NCBI RefSeq assembly: GCF_001714725.1
Contig: NZ_CP016447.1
Coordinates: forward strand, 1,186,001-1,250,000
Origin: Acidovorax sp. RAC01
GTDB lineage: Bacteria; Pseudomonadota; Gammaproteobacteria; Burkholderiales; Burkholderiaceae_C
DNA: 64,000 nucleotides
Direction of reading: 5' to 3'
Shown here: positions 9,935 through 19,421 of the stretch, piece by piece
Layout of the letters: each line of letters begins with the position of its first letter
How positions within the stretch are numbered: position 1 is the first letter of the stretch
The notes under the pieces: model-generated
Databases searched by the model: none
The model's input: the letters and a program-made list of their open reading frames with translations, nothing else
What the model was told of the DNA's origin: nothing
Program-made: the position numbers and the translations under genes

Positions 9935-12118
9935 GTGAAACGCCTGCTGCACCCCGCACTTGAAATATCGCGCCTGGAAGTGCCCCGGCTGGGCCTGCCC
10001 GCGTTCCGCCTGCGCATTCTGGTGCGCGGGGTGTTTGTGCTGCTGGCCCTGGCCACTGTGGCGCTGGCGGTGGTGGTGCTCAAGGACGAGAAAGACCGCG
10101 CCTGGCAGGCCTACCAGCACGGCTTTGCACGCAGCCAGGCCGAAGTGATGGCACGGCTGCGGCACCCCTCCGGCCAGCTCGCGCTGCTCAACGCCGGGCA
10201 CCTGGATCAGGCCGTGACGCCGCTGGCACCGCTGTTGCTGCCCTTTGCTGCGATTGATTTCGACGACCCGCAAAAGTCCCAGCAGGCCGTGGAGATGGCG
10301 GGCTGCTCGGTGCGTTACCCGGATGGCGCTTCGGTGTGCGCTGCGATTGGCCACAACCCCTATGCGGGCGGCTTCATCTACCTGGTGGGGAGCTTCTACG
10401 CGGGCGAGCTGACGCCCCGCGAACGCGGCGCCCTGGTGCCCGCAGACGCGCACCGCGCGCGCATTGCGCTGGACATGCGCGGCACCAGCTACCGTTGGAT
10501 TGCGCCCTACGAAGCACTGCCTGCGGCGGGCAGCACAGGCGTGCGGGGCAGGCTCACGGGCTTTGTCGACAACGGCACGCCAGAGCTGGCCCCCAGTGCA
10601 CGGCCCGTGCGCGATTTCCGCGGATGGCTCTGGCAAAGCGGCCCCTGCCGCGAAGTACCGCCCGCAGTAGCTGGCAACACTGCGGCGAACGATGACGCAC
10701 TGGCGGCGGCCTGCCAGCGCCGCACGCACTACTCCATCCGCCTGCCCGTGGAGCTTTTCCGCGAGGCCTTGTTCCGCAAGGACGAGCGCATCGTCTGGCC
10801 CCCCACCGACCTCGCCAGCATGCGGCTGCGTGTGGAAATGCTTCCGCCGGGCAAAAACGCAAAGCCCCTGTTTGACAGCAATGCACCCGGCGCCCAGCTG
10901 GCGTCGTCGCTGGCAGACCTTTCGCGCAGCCTGCTGCCGGGGGAGCGCGTGCAGATCGACAAGGTGGGTGGCGAGCGTACCGGCACCGTCACCCTCAAGG
11001 GCCTGGAGGTACAGGCCGAGACCTCAGCCCCCTGGCTGCTGCGACTCATCCGCTGGCTGCCGCTGGAGGCTGCGGGCGTGGGCCCGGCTGCAACCCCTGC
11101 GCCTACACCGACCGGGCGGGAGCTGCTGGACACACCGACCGGCACCTACGCCGTGGCTTTCACCGGACACCTGCGCGGCGTGGAGCTGGGGCTGGCCGCA
11201 GTGGCCACGCGCCTGTCGTGGTACCTGGGCGCCATGCTCGGGGCCATCGGGCTGGCGTGGCTGGTGATCGAGGTGGGGCTGATCCGCCGCGTCACGGCCC
11301 TGACGCGGCGTGCTGCCGCTGTGTCGTACAACGTGCAGCCCGGGCACACCGGCCCGCGACTGGGTGACCTGGATGTGTCGGACCTGCGGGGTTCGGACGA
11401 GCTGGGCATTCTGGCGGGCGGCCTGGCAGACCTGTTGCAGCGCGTGAAGGACGACATGCACCGCGAGCAACTGCGCGCCGGGCAGGAACGCGACATGTGG
11501 CACGCGGTGGGCCACGAGATCATGTCGCCCCTGCAGTCGCTGATGGCGCTGAACGGCCCCCAAGACCCCGGCCACCGGTATGTGCAGCGCATGCAGCAGG
11601 CCATCCACGTGCTGTATGGCACGGCATCGCCCGCCGAGGCGCTGCAGGCGGCCGACATGCCCCAGGGGCGGCTGGATCTGGACAACTTTCTGCGCCATGT
11701 GGCCGGCAACGCGCATTTCGCCGGCATCGACCAGGTGGTGTACGACGGCACGCCTTCATCGGTCATCGTGCGTGCAGACGAGTTTGCACTGGAAGATGTG
11801 GTAACGCACATCCTGCGCAACGCCGACCGCTACCGCCCCGCAGGCACCCCCATCACGCTGGGGCTCACGGCCTCGGAGTCCACCGCTTGCGCCACCATCC
11901 ACAACCTGGGCTCCACCATTGAACCAGGGCTTCTGGACGAAATTTTTGAGCTGGGCGTGTCCGGCCCCGACGGCCCGCAGGACGATGGCAATGGCAGCCA
12001 CCGGGGGCAGGGACTTTTTGTCGCCCGCACCTACATGACCAAGATGGGCGGCACCGTCCACGCCCGCAACACGGGCGACGGCGTGGAATTCCGGCTGACC
12101 TTCCAGCGGCTCGGGTAG
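9935..12118 (+). CDS. Membrane sensor histidine kinase
   Basis: A 727-residue kinase expected to phosphorylate the response regulator encoded just upstream. TM1 is near residues 28-50, a large periplasmic region of about 370 residues follows, and TM2 lies near 425-450. After a HAMP-like linker, the phosphorylation site is H527 in VGHEIMSPLQSL. The ATPase domain shows the N-box (THILRNADRY) and G-box (GQGLFVARTYMTKMGG). The chosen start is GTG at 9935 after AGAAGAATGGA. A longer frame from 9791 would run inside the regulator gene and adds residues that look untranslated. The periplasmic domain carries several Cys (CSVRYPD, SVCAAIG, GPCREV) that could form disulfides. Ligand unknown. Confidence 0.88.
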   Translation: MKRLLHPALEISRLEVPRLGLPAFRLRILVRGVFVLLALATVALAVVVLKDEKDRAWQAYQHGFARSQAEVMARLRHPSGQLALLNAGHLDQAVTPLAPLLLPFAAIDFDDPQKSQQAVEMAGCSVRYPDGASVCAAIGHNPYAGGFIYLVGSFYAGELTPRERGALVPADAHRARIALDMRGTSYRWIAPYEALPAAGSTGVRGRLTGFVDNGTPELAPSARPVRDFRGWLWQSGPCREVPPAVAGNTAANDDALAAACQRRTHYSIRLPVELFREALFRKDERIVWPPTDLASMRLRVEMLPPGKNAKPLFDSNAPGAQLASSLADLSRSLLPGERVQIDKVGGERTGTVTLKGLEVQAETSAPWLLRLIRWLPLEAAGVGPAATPAPTPTGRELLDTPTGTYAVAFTGHLRGVELGLAAVATRLSWYLGAMLGAIGLAWLVIEVGLIRRVTALTRRAAAVSYNVQPGHTGPRLGDLDVSDLRGSDELGILAGGLADLLQRVKDDMHREQLRAGQERDMWHAVGHEIMSPLQSLMALNGPQDPGHRYVQRMQQAIHVLYGTASPAEALQAADMPQGRLDLDNFLRHVAGNAHFAGIDQVVYDGTPSSVIVRADEFALEDVVTHILRNADRYRPAGTPITLGLTASESTACATIHNLGSTIEPGLLDEIFELGVSGPDGPQDDGNGSHRGQGLFVARTYMTKMGGTVHARNTGDGVEFRLTFQRLG

Positions 12119-12415
12119 GGCACGGCAGGCGCTGACCTGCGGCAGGTGCCCCTGCGGCGGGCGCTTTGCCACCGACAAGGGGCCACGCCCTTTCCTCCAC
12201 CGCGTGCAGCGTGCCCCCTTGGAGCCTGTGCATCACCCTGGCAAGGATGCGATGGTGCGCATGGGCCCGGTTCCCGCGGCGAACCACATCGGAGCCCAGC
12301 GCGGACTGCAACCGTCTGCACTGTCTGACGCGTGGCCGTCGCCTGGCAGCCTACGCTGCAGCCAACCGATCGCGTTCACGACCGTTCGGGTGAGTCACCA
12401 CAGGAGTTTCGCCCC

Positions 12416-12799
12416 ATGAAAATTGCCATCCGCTTTGCCACCCACGCGCTCGCTGCGGCAGCGTTCCTTGCCCCGTTTGCGGCGGTCGCGCAGACCGCAG
12501 ACGCATCCACAGCCCAGCAACGCTTTGCGCAGGAGCGGCAAAAATGCATGACCCACAACACCCAGGACAGCCAGGCAACCTGCCTGCGCGAGGCCGGTGC
12601 ATCGCTCGATGCGTCGCGAAAGGGACAGCTCACCAGCGCGGCGGGCAGTGAGGCTGCCACGCAGCGCTGTGCGGTGTTCAAGGATGCTGCCGAGCAGGCC
12701 GAATGCGTGCGCCGCGTGCAGAGCGCACCGGCGAGCGGCTCGGTGCCTGGCGGTGGCGTGCTGCGTGAATCCACCACCACGGTGACGGTTCCGCAGTAA
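12416..12799 (+). CDS. Small exported cysteine-containing protein
   Basis: A 127-residue protein with a Sec signal peptide (MKIAIRFATHALAAAAFLAPFAAVAQ). The mature part has four Cys in two pairs, CMTHNTQDSQATC and CAVFKDAAEQAEC, which suggests two disulfide-stapled helical hairpins. It ends in a Ser/Gly/Thr-rich tail. AGGAG at 12402-12406 supports this start over a longer in-frame one at 12332. I cannot assign a function; similar short exported proteins with paired Cys are common in Comamonadaceae. It stands alone, between the sensor kinase and convergent rpe. Confidence 0.75.
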   Translation: MKIAIRFATHALAAAAFLAPFAAVAQTADASTAQQRFAQERQKCMTHNTQDSQATCLREAGASLDASRKGQLTSAAGSEAATQRCAVFKDAAEQAECVRRVQSAPASGSVPGGGVLRESTTTVTVPQ

Positions 12800-12866
12800 T
12801 GCCCCATGAGTTCCCCCGCGCCGGCGTGACCGGCCGGGAAGACTTCGCGCGTCTTAGGTCTTCGTC

Positions 12867-13550
12867 TCAGCCGGCCAGCTGGGCCCGCATCGCGTCGATC
12901 ACGCCGCGGTAGTCGGGCTTGCCAAAGATGGCACTGCCGGCCACAAAGGTGTCGGCCCCTGCATCCGCCACACGGCGGATGTTGTCGGTCTTGATGCCAC
13001 CGTCTACCTCCAGGCGGATGTCCTTGCCGCTGGCGTCGATGCGCTTGCGCACCGCCTCGATCTTGCGAAGGGCCGAGTCGATGAAGCTCTGGCCGCCAAA
13101 GCCGGGGTTGACGCTCATGATGAGGATGAGGTCGATGTCGTCGATCACCCAGTCCAGTACATCGAGCGGCTCTGCCGGATTGAACACCAGGCCGGGCTTG
13201 ACGCCCTTGGCGCGAATGGCCTGGATGCTGCGGTGCACGTGGCCCGACGCGTCGGGATGGAAGCTGATGTAGTCTGCGCCGGCATCGGCAAACGCAGCCG
13301 CCAGAGCATCCACCGGCTGGATCATCAGGTGCACGTCAATCGGAACGGACTTACCGTCCGGCGTTTTGGCATGGGGCTTGAGCGCCTGGCACACCATGGG
13401 TCCGAACGTCAGATTGGGGACGTAATGGTTGTCCATCACGTCGAAATGGATCCAGTCGGCGCCGGCGGCAATGACGTTGCCCACCTCTTCGCCCAAACGG
13501 GCAAAGTCGGCGGAAAGAATGGAAGGGGCGATTTGGTAGGTTCGGCTCAT
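12867..13550 (-). CDS. rpe: Ribulose-phosphate 3-epimerase
   Basis: Rpe interconverts ribulose 5-phosphate and xylulose 5-phosphate in the pentose phosphate and Calvin pathways. The 227-residue TIM barrel shows [15 protein letters not shown] at the N-terminus, the metal-binding block [23 protein letters not shown] with its His, the loop [12 protein letters not shown], and the catalytic and phosphate-binding blocks LEVDGGIK and AGSAIFG. Length and all key residues are normal. It is divergent from apaG with only about 90 bases between the starts. Confidence 0.97.
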   Translation of the reverse strand: MSRTYQIAPSILSADFARLGEEVGNVIAAGADWIHFDVMDNHYVPNLTFGPMVCQALKPHAKTPDGKSVPIDVHLMIQPVDALAAAFADAGADYISFHPDASGHVHRSIQAIRAKGVKPGLVFNPAEPLDVLDWVIDDIDLILIMSVNPGFGGQSFIDSALRKIEAVRKRIDASGKDIRLEVDGGIKTDNIRRVADAGADTFVAGSAIFGKPDYRGVIDAMRAQLAG

Positions 13551-13638
13551 CCCCGCATTGTCTCAAAGCGGGCAAGGTGGCGGATCGCGGCATGAGGGCA
13601 TGCGCACCCGCAGTGCCGCCACGGTTACCATTCGAGAC

Positions 13639-14046
13639 ATGCCCAAGAACCAGTTCGACGTGCAGGTTGTGCCTGAATACCTGCCCGACCAGTCGTCCCC
13701 CGACACCGGGGTTTTCAGCTTCGCGTACACCATCACCATCACCAATGCCGGCGATGGGCCCGCCCAGCTGATCTCGCGCCACTGGGTCATCAGCGACTCG
13801 CACGGACACACCGAAGAGGTCAAGGGCCTGGGTGTGGTGGGCCACCAGCCGCTGCTCAAGCCAGGTGAATCCTTTCAGTACACCAGCGGGTGCCGGCTGC
13901 GCACTGCCAGCGGCACCATGCATGGCACCTTCCACTGCGTGACCGAGGAAGGCGTGCCGTTTGCCGCCCCTGTGGCCCTGTTTGTGCTCGAAGCCCTGAG
14001 CCACGGGCCCTCGGGCAAACCCATCACCGGCCGGGTGCTGCATTGA
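13639..14046 (+). CDS. apaG: ApaG/CO2+ and MG2+ efflux-associated domain protein
   Basis: ApaG is a 135-residue fibronectin-III-like beta sandwich. The family pattern is clear: FSFAYTITITNAGDGPAQLISRHWVISDSHGHTEEV split over residues 26-61, then GVVGHQPLLKPGESFQYTSG and GTMHGTFHCV. Its biochemical role is unsettled; it was first linked genetically to diadenosine tetraphosphate metabolism and Co2+ resistance. The ATG at 13639 gives the usual family start (MPKNQFDVQV); a frame starting at 13558 adds atypical residues. The stop is just upstream of the next gene's start, so the two are probably co-transcribed. Confidence 0.93.
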   Translation: MPKNQFDVQVVPEYLPDQSSPDTGVFSFAYTITITNAGDGPAQLISRHWVISDSHGHTEEVKGLGVVGHQPLLKPGESFQYTSGCRLRTASGTMHGTFHCVTEEGVPFAAPVALFVLEALSHGPSGKPITGRVLH

Positions 14047-14054
14047 GCCGGCGC

Positions 14055-16067
14055 ATGGCCCCGCAAGACCAGCTGACCGATCTGCTGGCCCGGCTCGACC
14101 CCGGTGCGGGGCTGGCGCACCGCCATCTGTGGCTCATCCACCTGCTCGACTGGGTTCGCGGCCCGCGGGAGTCGGTGCCCGAGTCCATCGCACGCGTGCA
14201 GCTTTTTCTGGATCTGGTGCAGGCGCGCCCCGAGCTGCAGCAGCGCCTGCAAGCCTGGTGGGCCACGCTGGTGGACCATGTGGACATCACCACGCTGCTG
14301 GCCGACTTCGGGTTTGCGCCCCGCACCGCGCTGGTCAGCGAGATTGCCGAGCGGCTGCGCATGAAGCTGCTGCCCGGCAGCCCCGAGACCATCGACGCGT
14401 CCGAGCTGTTCATGCTGGCGCTGCCCACGGCGTTCGACGCGCAGTGGCTGGTGGCCCTGTCCGAGGCGCAGCTCCATCAGCTCGTCACGCTGCTGTCGCC
14501 CCCGGCCCTGCCCGATGAAACCACCAGCACCAGTGGCGCAACCCTGTGGCACCGCGCGCTGCTCGATGCCATCACCTACTGTGCCGGCCAGATCCTGTCG
14601 ACCGGCTTTGCCCCCGAACTGCGCCTGCGCATGAGCGAGGCCACGCGCGAGGGGCAGCCGTTTCATGCACTGATCCGCGACGTGGAAAGCCTGCGCGTGG
14701 AGGTGCTGCACGCGCTGCGCACGCCCGACCGGCTCAACGAGTCGGCCCAGCGCCTGTGCGAGCGGCTGGAAGCCTGCCGCGCTGCCGCCGCCACCGTCTA
14801 CACGCACTTTGAGGACAACGGCATCTCGGTAGGCCTGGTGTTCCGGTTGCGGCAGCTGCGCGAGCGCATCCTGCGCGTGCGCGAGCTGCTGGACTGCCTG
14901 CTGTCGCCCAGGCCCGCGGTGACGGCGGCGCTGCTGATGTCGCACCTGGTGATGGTGGGCCAGGAGCGCCGCAGCCTGCGCGCGCTGATGGCCTCCAATT
15001 CATCGTTGCTGGCCGCCAAGGTGGCAGAGCGCAGCGCCGAGACGGGCGAGCACTACATCACCCGCGATGGCGCCCAGTACCGCGAAATGCTGCGCAAGTC
15101 CGCCGGCGGTGGCGCGCTGATGGCGCTGACCACCCTGGCCAAGTTCGGGCTGTACACACTGGCCCTGTCGGCCTTCTGGGGCGGCTTCTGGGCGGGGGTG
15201 AACTATGCGGTGTCCTTCGTATTGATTCAGCTGCTGCACTTCACTGTGGCCACCAAGCAGCCTGCCATGACGGCGCCTGCCATGGCCGCCAAGCTCAAGG
15301 ACCTGAATTCCAGCGGCGCGGTGGAGTCGTTTGTGGACGAAGTCACCCACCTGGTGCGCTCGCAGGTGGCCGCCGTGCTGGGCAATGTGCTGGTGGTGTT
15401 CCCGGCGGTGCTGGGGCTGTCGCTGCTGATCGCCATGGCCACAGGCCAGCCGGCCATCAGCCACCACACGGCCGAGCATGTGCTGGAGTCGCTGCACCTG
15501 CTGGGCCCCTCGGTGCTCTTTGCCGCGTTCACCGGGGTGCTGCTGTTTTCGTCGAGCATCATCGCGGGCTGGACGGAAAACTGGTTCGTGCTGAACCGGC
15601 TCGATTCGGCCATCCACTACAACCCGCGCATCACCCGCCTGCTGGGTGCGCCCCGTGCAGCCCGCTGGGCGCGCTTCCTGCGCGAGAACATCTCGGGCTT
15701 TGCGGCCAATATCTCGCTGGGCTTCATGCTCGGGCTGGTGCCGCCGATTGCCGCCTTCTTCGGCCTGGGGCTGGATGTGCGCCATGTCACACTCTCCACG
15801 GGGCAGATGGGCGCTGCGGCTGCATCGCTGGGCCTGGAGGCCCTGCACTTGCCCGCCTTCTGGTGGGCTGTGGCCACGCTGCCGCTGCTGGGTGTGCTCA
15901 ATGTGTCGGTGAGCTTTTACCTGGCGTTCAGCGTGGCGCTGCGTGCCCACAGCGTGACGGGCGTGCAGCGGTCAGACCTGTACACGGCCATCCGCCGGCG
16001 CATGCGCAAGGCTCCCCTGTCTTTCTTTGTGCCGGCCCGCAATGGGCCGGCAGCGCCCGCGCATTGA
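14055..16067 (+). CDS. Multi-spanning membrane protein of the SpecificRecomb (Gcr-like) family
   Basis: Homologues are commonly annotated as site-specific recombinase after a gonococcal gene. The 670-residue protein has a soluble helical N-terminal half (to about residue 345) and a C-terminal half with several hydrophobic helices: ALMALTTLAKFGLYTLAL, NYAVSFVLIQLLHF, VVFPAVLGLSLLIAMA, LLGPSVLFAAFTGVLLF, ISLGFMLGLVPPIAAFFGL and ATLPLLGVLNVSVSFYLAF. No tyrosine- or serine-recombinase motif is visible. The likely start is ATG 14055, eight bases after the apaG stop; an overlapping TTG at 14043 is possible. It is probably co-transcribed with apaG. The recombinase name should be treated with caution. 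Confidence 0.8.
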   Translation: MAPQDQLTDLLARLDPGAGLAHRHLWLIHLLDWVRGPRESVPESIARVQLFLDLVQARPELQQRLQAWWATLVDHVDITTLLADFGFAPRTALVSEIAERLRMKLLPGSPETIDASELFMLALPTAFDAQWLVALSEAQLHQLVTLLSPPALPDETTSTSGATLWHRALLDAITYCAGQILSTGFAPELRLRMSEATREGQPFHALIRDVESLRVEVLHALRTPDRLNESAQRLCERLEACRAAAATVYTHFEDNGISVGLVFRLRQLRERILRVRELLDCLLSPRPAVTAALLMSHLVMVGQERRSLRALMASNSSLLAAKVAERSAETGEHYITRDGAQYREMLRKSAGGGALMALTTLAKFGLYTLALSAFWGGFWAGVNYAVSFVLIQLLHFTVATKQPAMTAPAMAAKLKDLNSSGAVESFVDEVTHLVRSQVAAVLGNVLVVFPAVLGLSLLIAMATGQPAISHHTAEHVLESLHLLGPSVLFAAFTGVLLFSSSIIAGWTENWFVLNRLDSAIHYNPRITRLLGAPRAARWARFLRENISGFAANISLGFMLGLVPPIAAFFGLGLDVRHVTLSTGQMGAAAASLGLEALHLPAFWWAVATLPLLGVLNVSVSFYLAFSVALRAHSVTGVQRSDLYTAIRRRMRKAPLSFFVPARNGPAAPAH

Positions 16068-16080
16068 GCGGAAAACCACG

Positions 16081-16097
16081 CCCCTGTCCTACAGGGG
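16081..16097. repeat. Perfect short inverted repeat upstream of the antiporter gene
   Basis: CCCCTGT and ACAGGGG face each other across a 3-base spacer. It lies 14 bases after the preceding stop and about 147 bases before the antiporter start. No T-tract follows, so it is either an operator-like site or an RNA hairpin in the 3' end of the upstream transcript. Confidence 0.55.
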
Positions 16098-16243
16098 TGC
16101 TGTGTTTGAACCTGTAAATTTGGGCGCAACCGGCAACGCCGCTTTCTTGCGAAGGCCAGGCGCTGCCTGCCAATCCCCCAACGGGCGCCGGGCCTGCTCA
16201 CCAGTGAACAGGTCCTGGCCCGTCTGATACGAGGTTCCATTCC

Positions 16244-17503
16244 ATGAACGAAATCCTGAGCTTCTGGGCGCAATGGCTGCGGCCCTCGGCCGGGCTGCCC
16301 ACGGTGCAATGGTCGCTGCTGCTGGCGGTGGCCGCGATGGCCGGATACCTGACGCAGCGCCACACCGGCCTGCCCAAGGTGCTCGGCTACTCGCTGGTAG
16401 GCACGGCGGCGGGCCTGGCCGGCTTCAGCGGGGCCGTGTGGCCGCTGCAGGGCATCGGCCTGTTCCTGCTGGAGCTGGGCATTGCGCTGGTGCTGTTTGA
16501 GTGCGGCGGGCGCATTCCGCTGCGCTGGTTCCGCCACAACCCGATGGTGCTGGTGCAGAGCATTGCCGAATCGGTGCTGACGTACTTTGCCGTGTACTGG
16601 GTGCTGGTGTGGCTGCAGCTGCCCGCGCAGGCCGCCGGGCCGCTGGCGCTGGTGGCGCTGGCCGCATCGCCCGCCGTACTGACGCGCGTGGTCACCGACA
16701 CCCGCGCCGCCGGACCGGTGACGGAGCGCGCCATCGTGCTCACCACGCTGTCCACGCTGTACGCCCTCACCCTGGGCAGCGCCAAGGCCGAGCTGATCAA
16801 CCGCCAGAGCGTGACGCTGATGGAGACGGTGTACCCGGTGGTGGTGGTGCTGGGGGTGTCCATCGTCATTGCAGCCGTGCTGGCGCTGGTGCTGCGCATG
16901 GCGCTGCGCTTCATGAGCCCCACGAGCGAGAACACGTCGATGCTGTTCCTGGCGCTGGTGGCCGCGGGCACGGCCGTGGCGGCGCACATGGGGGGCTCGG
17001 CCCCGCTGGCGGCGCTTTTGGGCGGCATGTTGCTCAAGCAGCTCAACCCGCGCCCGTGGGCATGGCCACGGCAGCTGGGCAATGCATCGTCGCTGCTGAC
17101 CATGCTGATGTTTGTGCTGGTCTCCACCGTGGCGGCGCAGGCCGACTGGAGCGCACCTGTGGCAGGCGTGGTGCTGGCCCTGATCGCCGTGCGACTGCTG
17201 GCCAAGGCGCTGGGCGTGGCGCTGGGCAACGTGGGCAGCGGCGCCAGCTGGAAGCAGGCCTTGTGGGTCGGCTGCGCGATGACGCCGATGTCTTCCATTG
17301 CCCTGCTGATTGCCTCGCAGTTCGTGCTGGCATCGCCCGCCACCGGGCATGTGATTGCTGGCGTGGCGCTACCGGCCATCTTGCTGATGGAAGTGCTGGG
17401 CGCGGTGATTGCCACCGTGGCCATCTACCGTGCGGGCGAAAGCTCGAAACCCTGGGCACCGCTGACCCGCGGCCACAACGGAGACAACCCCCGTGAGTCT
17501 TGA
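16244..17503 (+). CDS. CPA2-family monovalent cation:proton antiporter
   Basis: A 419-residue inner-membrane protein with about 12 hydrophobic segments. It resembles the transport core of KefB/GerN-type antiporters: [15 protein letters not shown] near residue 43, then [18 protein letters not shown] near 78, and the [16 protein letters not shown] block that corresponds to the ion-binding helix of the family. A second half with [14 protein letters not shown] and [15 protein letters not shown] follows. It has no C-terminal RCK/TrkA-N nucleotide-binding domain. Its last 11 bases overlap the following ligase gene. Substrate cation (Na+ or K+) is not predictable. Confidence 0.85.
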   Translation: MNEILSFWAQWLRPSAGLPTVQWSLLLAVAAMAGYLTQRHTGLPKVLGYSLVGTAAGLAGFSGAVWPLQGIGLFLLELGIALVLFECGGRIPLRWFRHNPMVLVQSIAESVLTYFAVYWVLVWLQLPAQAAGPLALVALAASPAVLTRVVTDTRAAGPVTERAIVLTTLSTLYALTLGSAKAELINRQSVTLMETVYPVVVVLGVSIVIAAVLALVLRMALRFMSPTSENTSMLFLALVAAGTAVAAHMGGSAPLAALLGGMLLKQLNPRPWAWPRQLGNASSLLTMLMFVLVSTVAAQADWSAPVAGVVLALIAVRLLAKALGVALGNVGSGASWKQALWVGCAMTPMSSIALLIASQFVLASPATGHVIAGVALPAILLMEVLGAVIATVAIYRAGESSKPWAPLTRGHNGDNPRES

Positions 17504-18617
17504 AGCCTTCAACCATTCCGAACCGCTGACGCTGGGCGTGGAGCTGGAGCTGCAGCTCGTCAACACCAATGACTACGACCTCGCGCCGTATGCCGAGGAC
17601 ATGCTGCGCCTCATGAAGAAAATCCCGCTGCCCGGCAGCGTGGTGCCCGAGATGACGAACAGCATGATCGAGATATCGACCGGCATCTGCCACTCCAGCA
17701 GCGAGGTGCTGGGCCAGCTCACGCCCATCCGCGATGCGCTGGTCAAAAGCGCCGACAAGCTCAACATTGCCGTGGTGGGCGGCGGCACGCACCCGTTCCA
17801 GCAGTGGCACGAGCGCCGCATCTACGACAAGCCGCGCTTTCGCGAGCTGTCGGAGCTGTACGGCTATCTCTCCAAGCAGTTCACCATCTTCGGCCAGCAT
17901 GTGCACATCGGCTGCCCCGATGCCAATGCCGCGCTGCTGATGCTGCACCGCATGAGCCGCTACATCCCGCACTTCATCGCATTGTCGGCCTCAAGCCCCT
18001 ACGTGCAGGGCCAGGACACGGCCTTTGACTCGGCCCGGCTCAACTCCGTGTTCGCGTTCCCGCTGTCGGGCCGCGCGCCCATGGCGCTCACCTGGGACGA
18101 CTTCACGGTGTACTTCGACAAGATGACGCGCACCGGCGTGGTCAAGAGCATGAAGGATTTTTACTGGGACATCCGCCCCAAGCCCGAGTTCGGCACCATC
18201 GAGATCCGCGTGTTCGACACGCCGCTGACCATCGAGCGCGCCGCGGCTTTGGCGGGCTACGTGCAGGCGCTGGGCGCATGGTTTCTGGCCGACCAGCCCT
18301 TCATGCCGGCGGAAGACGACTACCTGGTCTACACCTACAACCGCTTTCAGGCGTGCCGCTTTGGCATGGACGCGGTGTATGTGGACCCAGCCACGGGCGA
18401 CCACATGCCGCTGCGCGAGCACATCCTGCGCACCATGGACCGTGTTGCCACCCATGCGGCCATGCAGGGATCGGCCAGCGCCATGCACATGCTGCGCACG
18501 GAGGTCGAGGCCGGCCAGAACGATGCACGCTGGCTGCGCCAGCGGCAAAGCGAAGAGCAGCTGCTGGCCGAGGTGAGTCGCCAGGCCGCGCAGCGCTTTC
18601 GTGGCGCGAGGCCCTGA
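17493..18617 (+). CDS. ybdK: YbdK-type carboxylate-amine ligase (glutamate-cysteine ligase family 2)
   Basis: YbdK proteins have weak glutamate-cysteine ligase activity in vitro and an uncertain role in vivo. This 374-residue protein has the family's [10 protein letters not shown] (residues 15-24), the [16 protein letters not shown] block, [25 protein letters not shown], and [13 protein letters not shown], which together form the ATP-grasp-like active site of the GCS2 family. The start is GTG at 17493, inside the end of the antiporter gene (11-base overlap), so translation is probably coupled to it. Length matches the family. Pairing with a cation antiporter suggests, but does not prove, a link to thiol-regulated ion efflux. 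Confidence 0.88.
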   Translation: MSLEAFNHSEPLTLGVELELQLVNTNDYDLAPYAEDMLRLMKKIPLPGSVVPEMTNSMIEISTGICHSSSEVLGQLTPIRDALVKSADKLNIAVVGGGTHPFQQWHERRIYDKPRFRELSELYGYLSKQFTIFGQHVHIGCPDANAALLMLHRMSRYIPHFIALSASSPYVQGQDTAFDSARLNSVFAFPLSGRAPMALTWDDFTVYFDKMTRTGVVKSMKDFYWDIRPKPEFGTIEIRVFDTPLTIERAAALAGYVQALGAWFLADQPFMPAEDDYLVYTYNRFQACRFGMDAVYVDPATGDHMPLREHILRTMDRVATHAAMQGSASAMHMLRTEVEAGQNDARWLRQRQSEEQLLAEVSRQAAQRFRGARP

Positions 18618-18632
18618 GGCCAGGCCCTGTGC

Positions 18633-19031
18633 TCACGCCGGCAGGGCCTGCCGGCGCGCGAGCTGCGTGCGTCCCGCGTAACCCCAGTCGATGGCGGGCA
18701 GCTCGCGCACCACCACATAGCTGGCTTCGGCCAGCGCGGCGCCATCGGCAAGCTGGCGCTGCAGCTCGGCAAACGCGGCCTGGATGAATGCGGCCTTCTC
18801 GTCGGGCGTGTTGGTTCCCTGCGTGATGCCGATCTCCAGCAAAGCGGTGGGCTGCGTGGGCGGCAACCCGCCGATGTACCAGCGCCCTGCGGGCAGCTCC
18901 TCGACGATGACTGCAGTGACCGCGCGGCGCTTGCCCAGCAGGCTTGCCGTGATGTCGGTGAGCGCGGTGGCCAGGTGGCAGCAGCGCTCGGCGCTCTGGG
19001 GTGGAGAGACTTTCAGCACGAGTGTGGGCAT
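18633..19031 (-). CDS. Tautomerase-superfamily protein
   Basis: A 132-residue protein that begins MPTLVLKVS, giving the N-terminal Pro-1 that acts as catalytic base in the tautomerase superfamily. The two-part beta-alpha-beta layout fits the longer, fused-type subfamily: VTAVIVEELPAGRWYIGG in the first half and TALLEIGITQGTNTPDEKAAFIQAAFAELQRQL in the second. An upstream in-frame start (MPYT, 19043) also has Pro-2, so the exact N-terminus matters and is not settled. Its first bases overlap the end of the small gene upstream. Substrate unknown. Confidence 0.8.
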   Translation of the reverse strand: MPTLVLKVSPPQSAERCCHLATALTDITASLLGKRRAVTAVIVEELPAGRWYIGGLPPTQPTALLEIGITQGTNTPDEKAAFIQAAFAELQRQLADGAALAEASYVVVRELPAIDWGYAGRTQLARRQALPA

Positions 19032-19300
19032 GGTGTATGGCACTCCGCAAAAGAGGTAGACGACGCAGAAGGGGACGACAAAGAAGGCGCAGAACGCGCA
19101 TGCGCCAACGGCTTGCCAAAAGTCTGCATGCGGCGCAGCCCCTGCAGGGCATGCGCGAGACCGCTTCGCAGCACGCAGACCACCCAGGTGCAGGCATCGC
19201 TGATCGCCTGCCGGCGCAGTTGCAGCGCCCGCCGCCTGGCGGCTTCGTGCAGTTGTTTATAGTCCTCGGCAGGTGAAGGGGGCCTTGGCGGTGAACTCAT
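19013..19300 (-). CDS. Small protein of unknown function
   Basis: A 95-codon frame preceded by an AGGAAA ribosome site seven bases before the ATG at 19300. The N-terminal half (SPAEDYKQLHEAARRRALQL) looks like a genuine amphipathic helix; the C-terminal half is Ser/Ala/Pro-rich and reads less like real protein. The frame overlaps the tautomerase start by 19 bases, consistent with coupling. Function unknown. The true protein may exist only if conservation supports it. Confidence 0.5.
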   Translation of the reverse strand: MSSPPRPPSPAEDYKQLHEAARRRALQLRRQAISDACTWVVCVLRSGLAHALQGLRRMQTFGKPLAHARSAPSLSSPSASSTSFAECHTPCPHSC

Positions 19301-19421
19301 GGTGTTTCCTTTCGGTGGATGGGTCGGATCCACTGTAGGCACCGACCGGTGACCTGGAAACCGTGCGCGGCGCAACAGCGTTTTGCACCATGGGCAAAGC
19401 GGTGGCCATTACCATCGCCCC

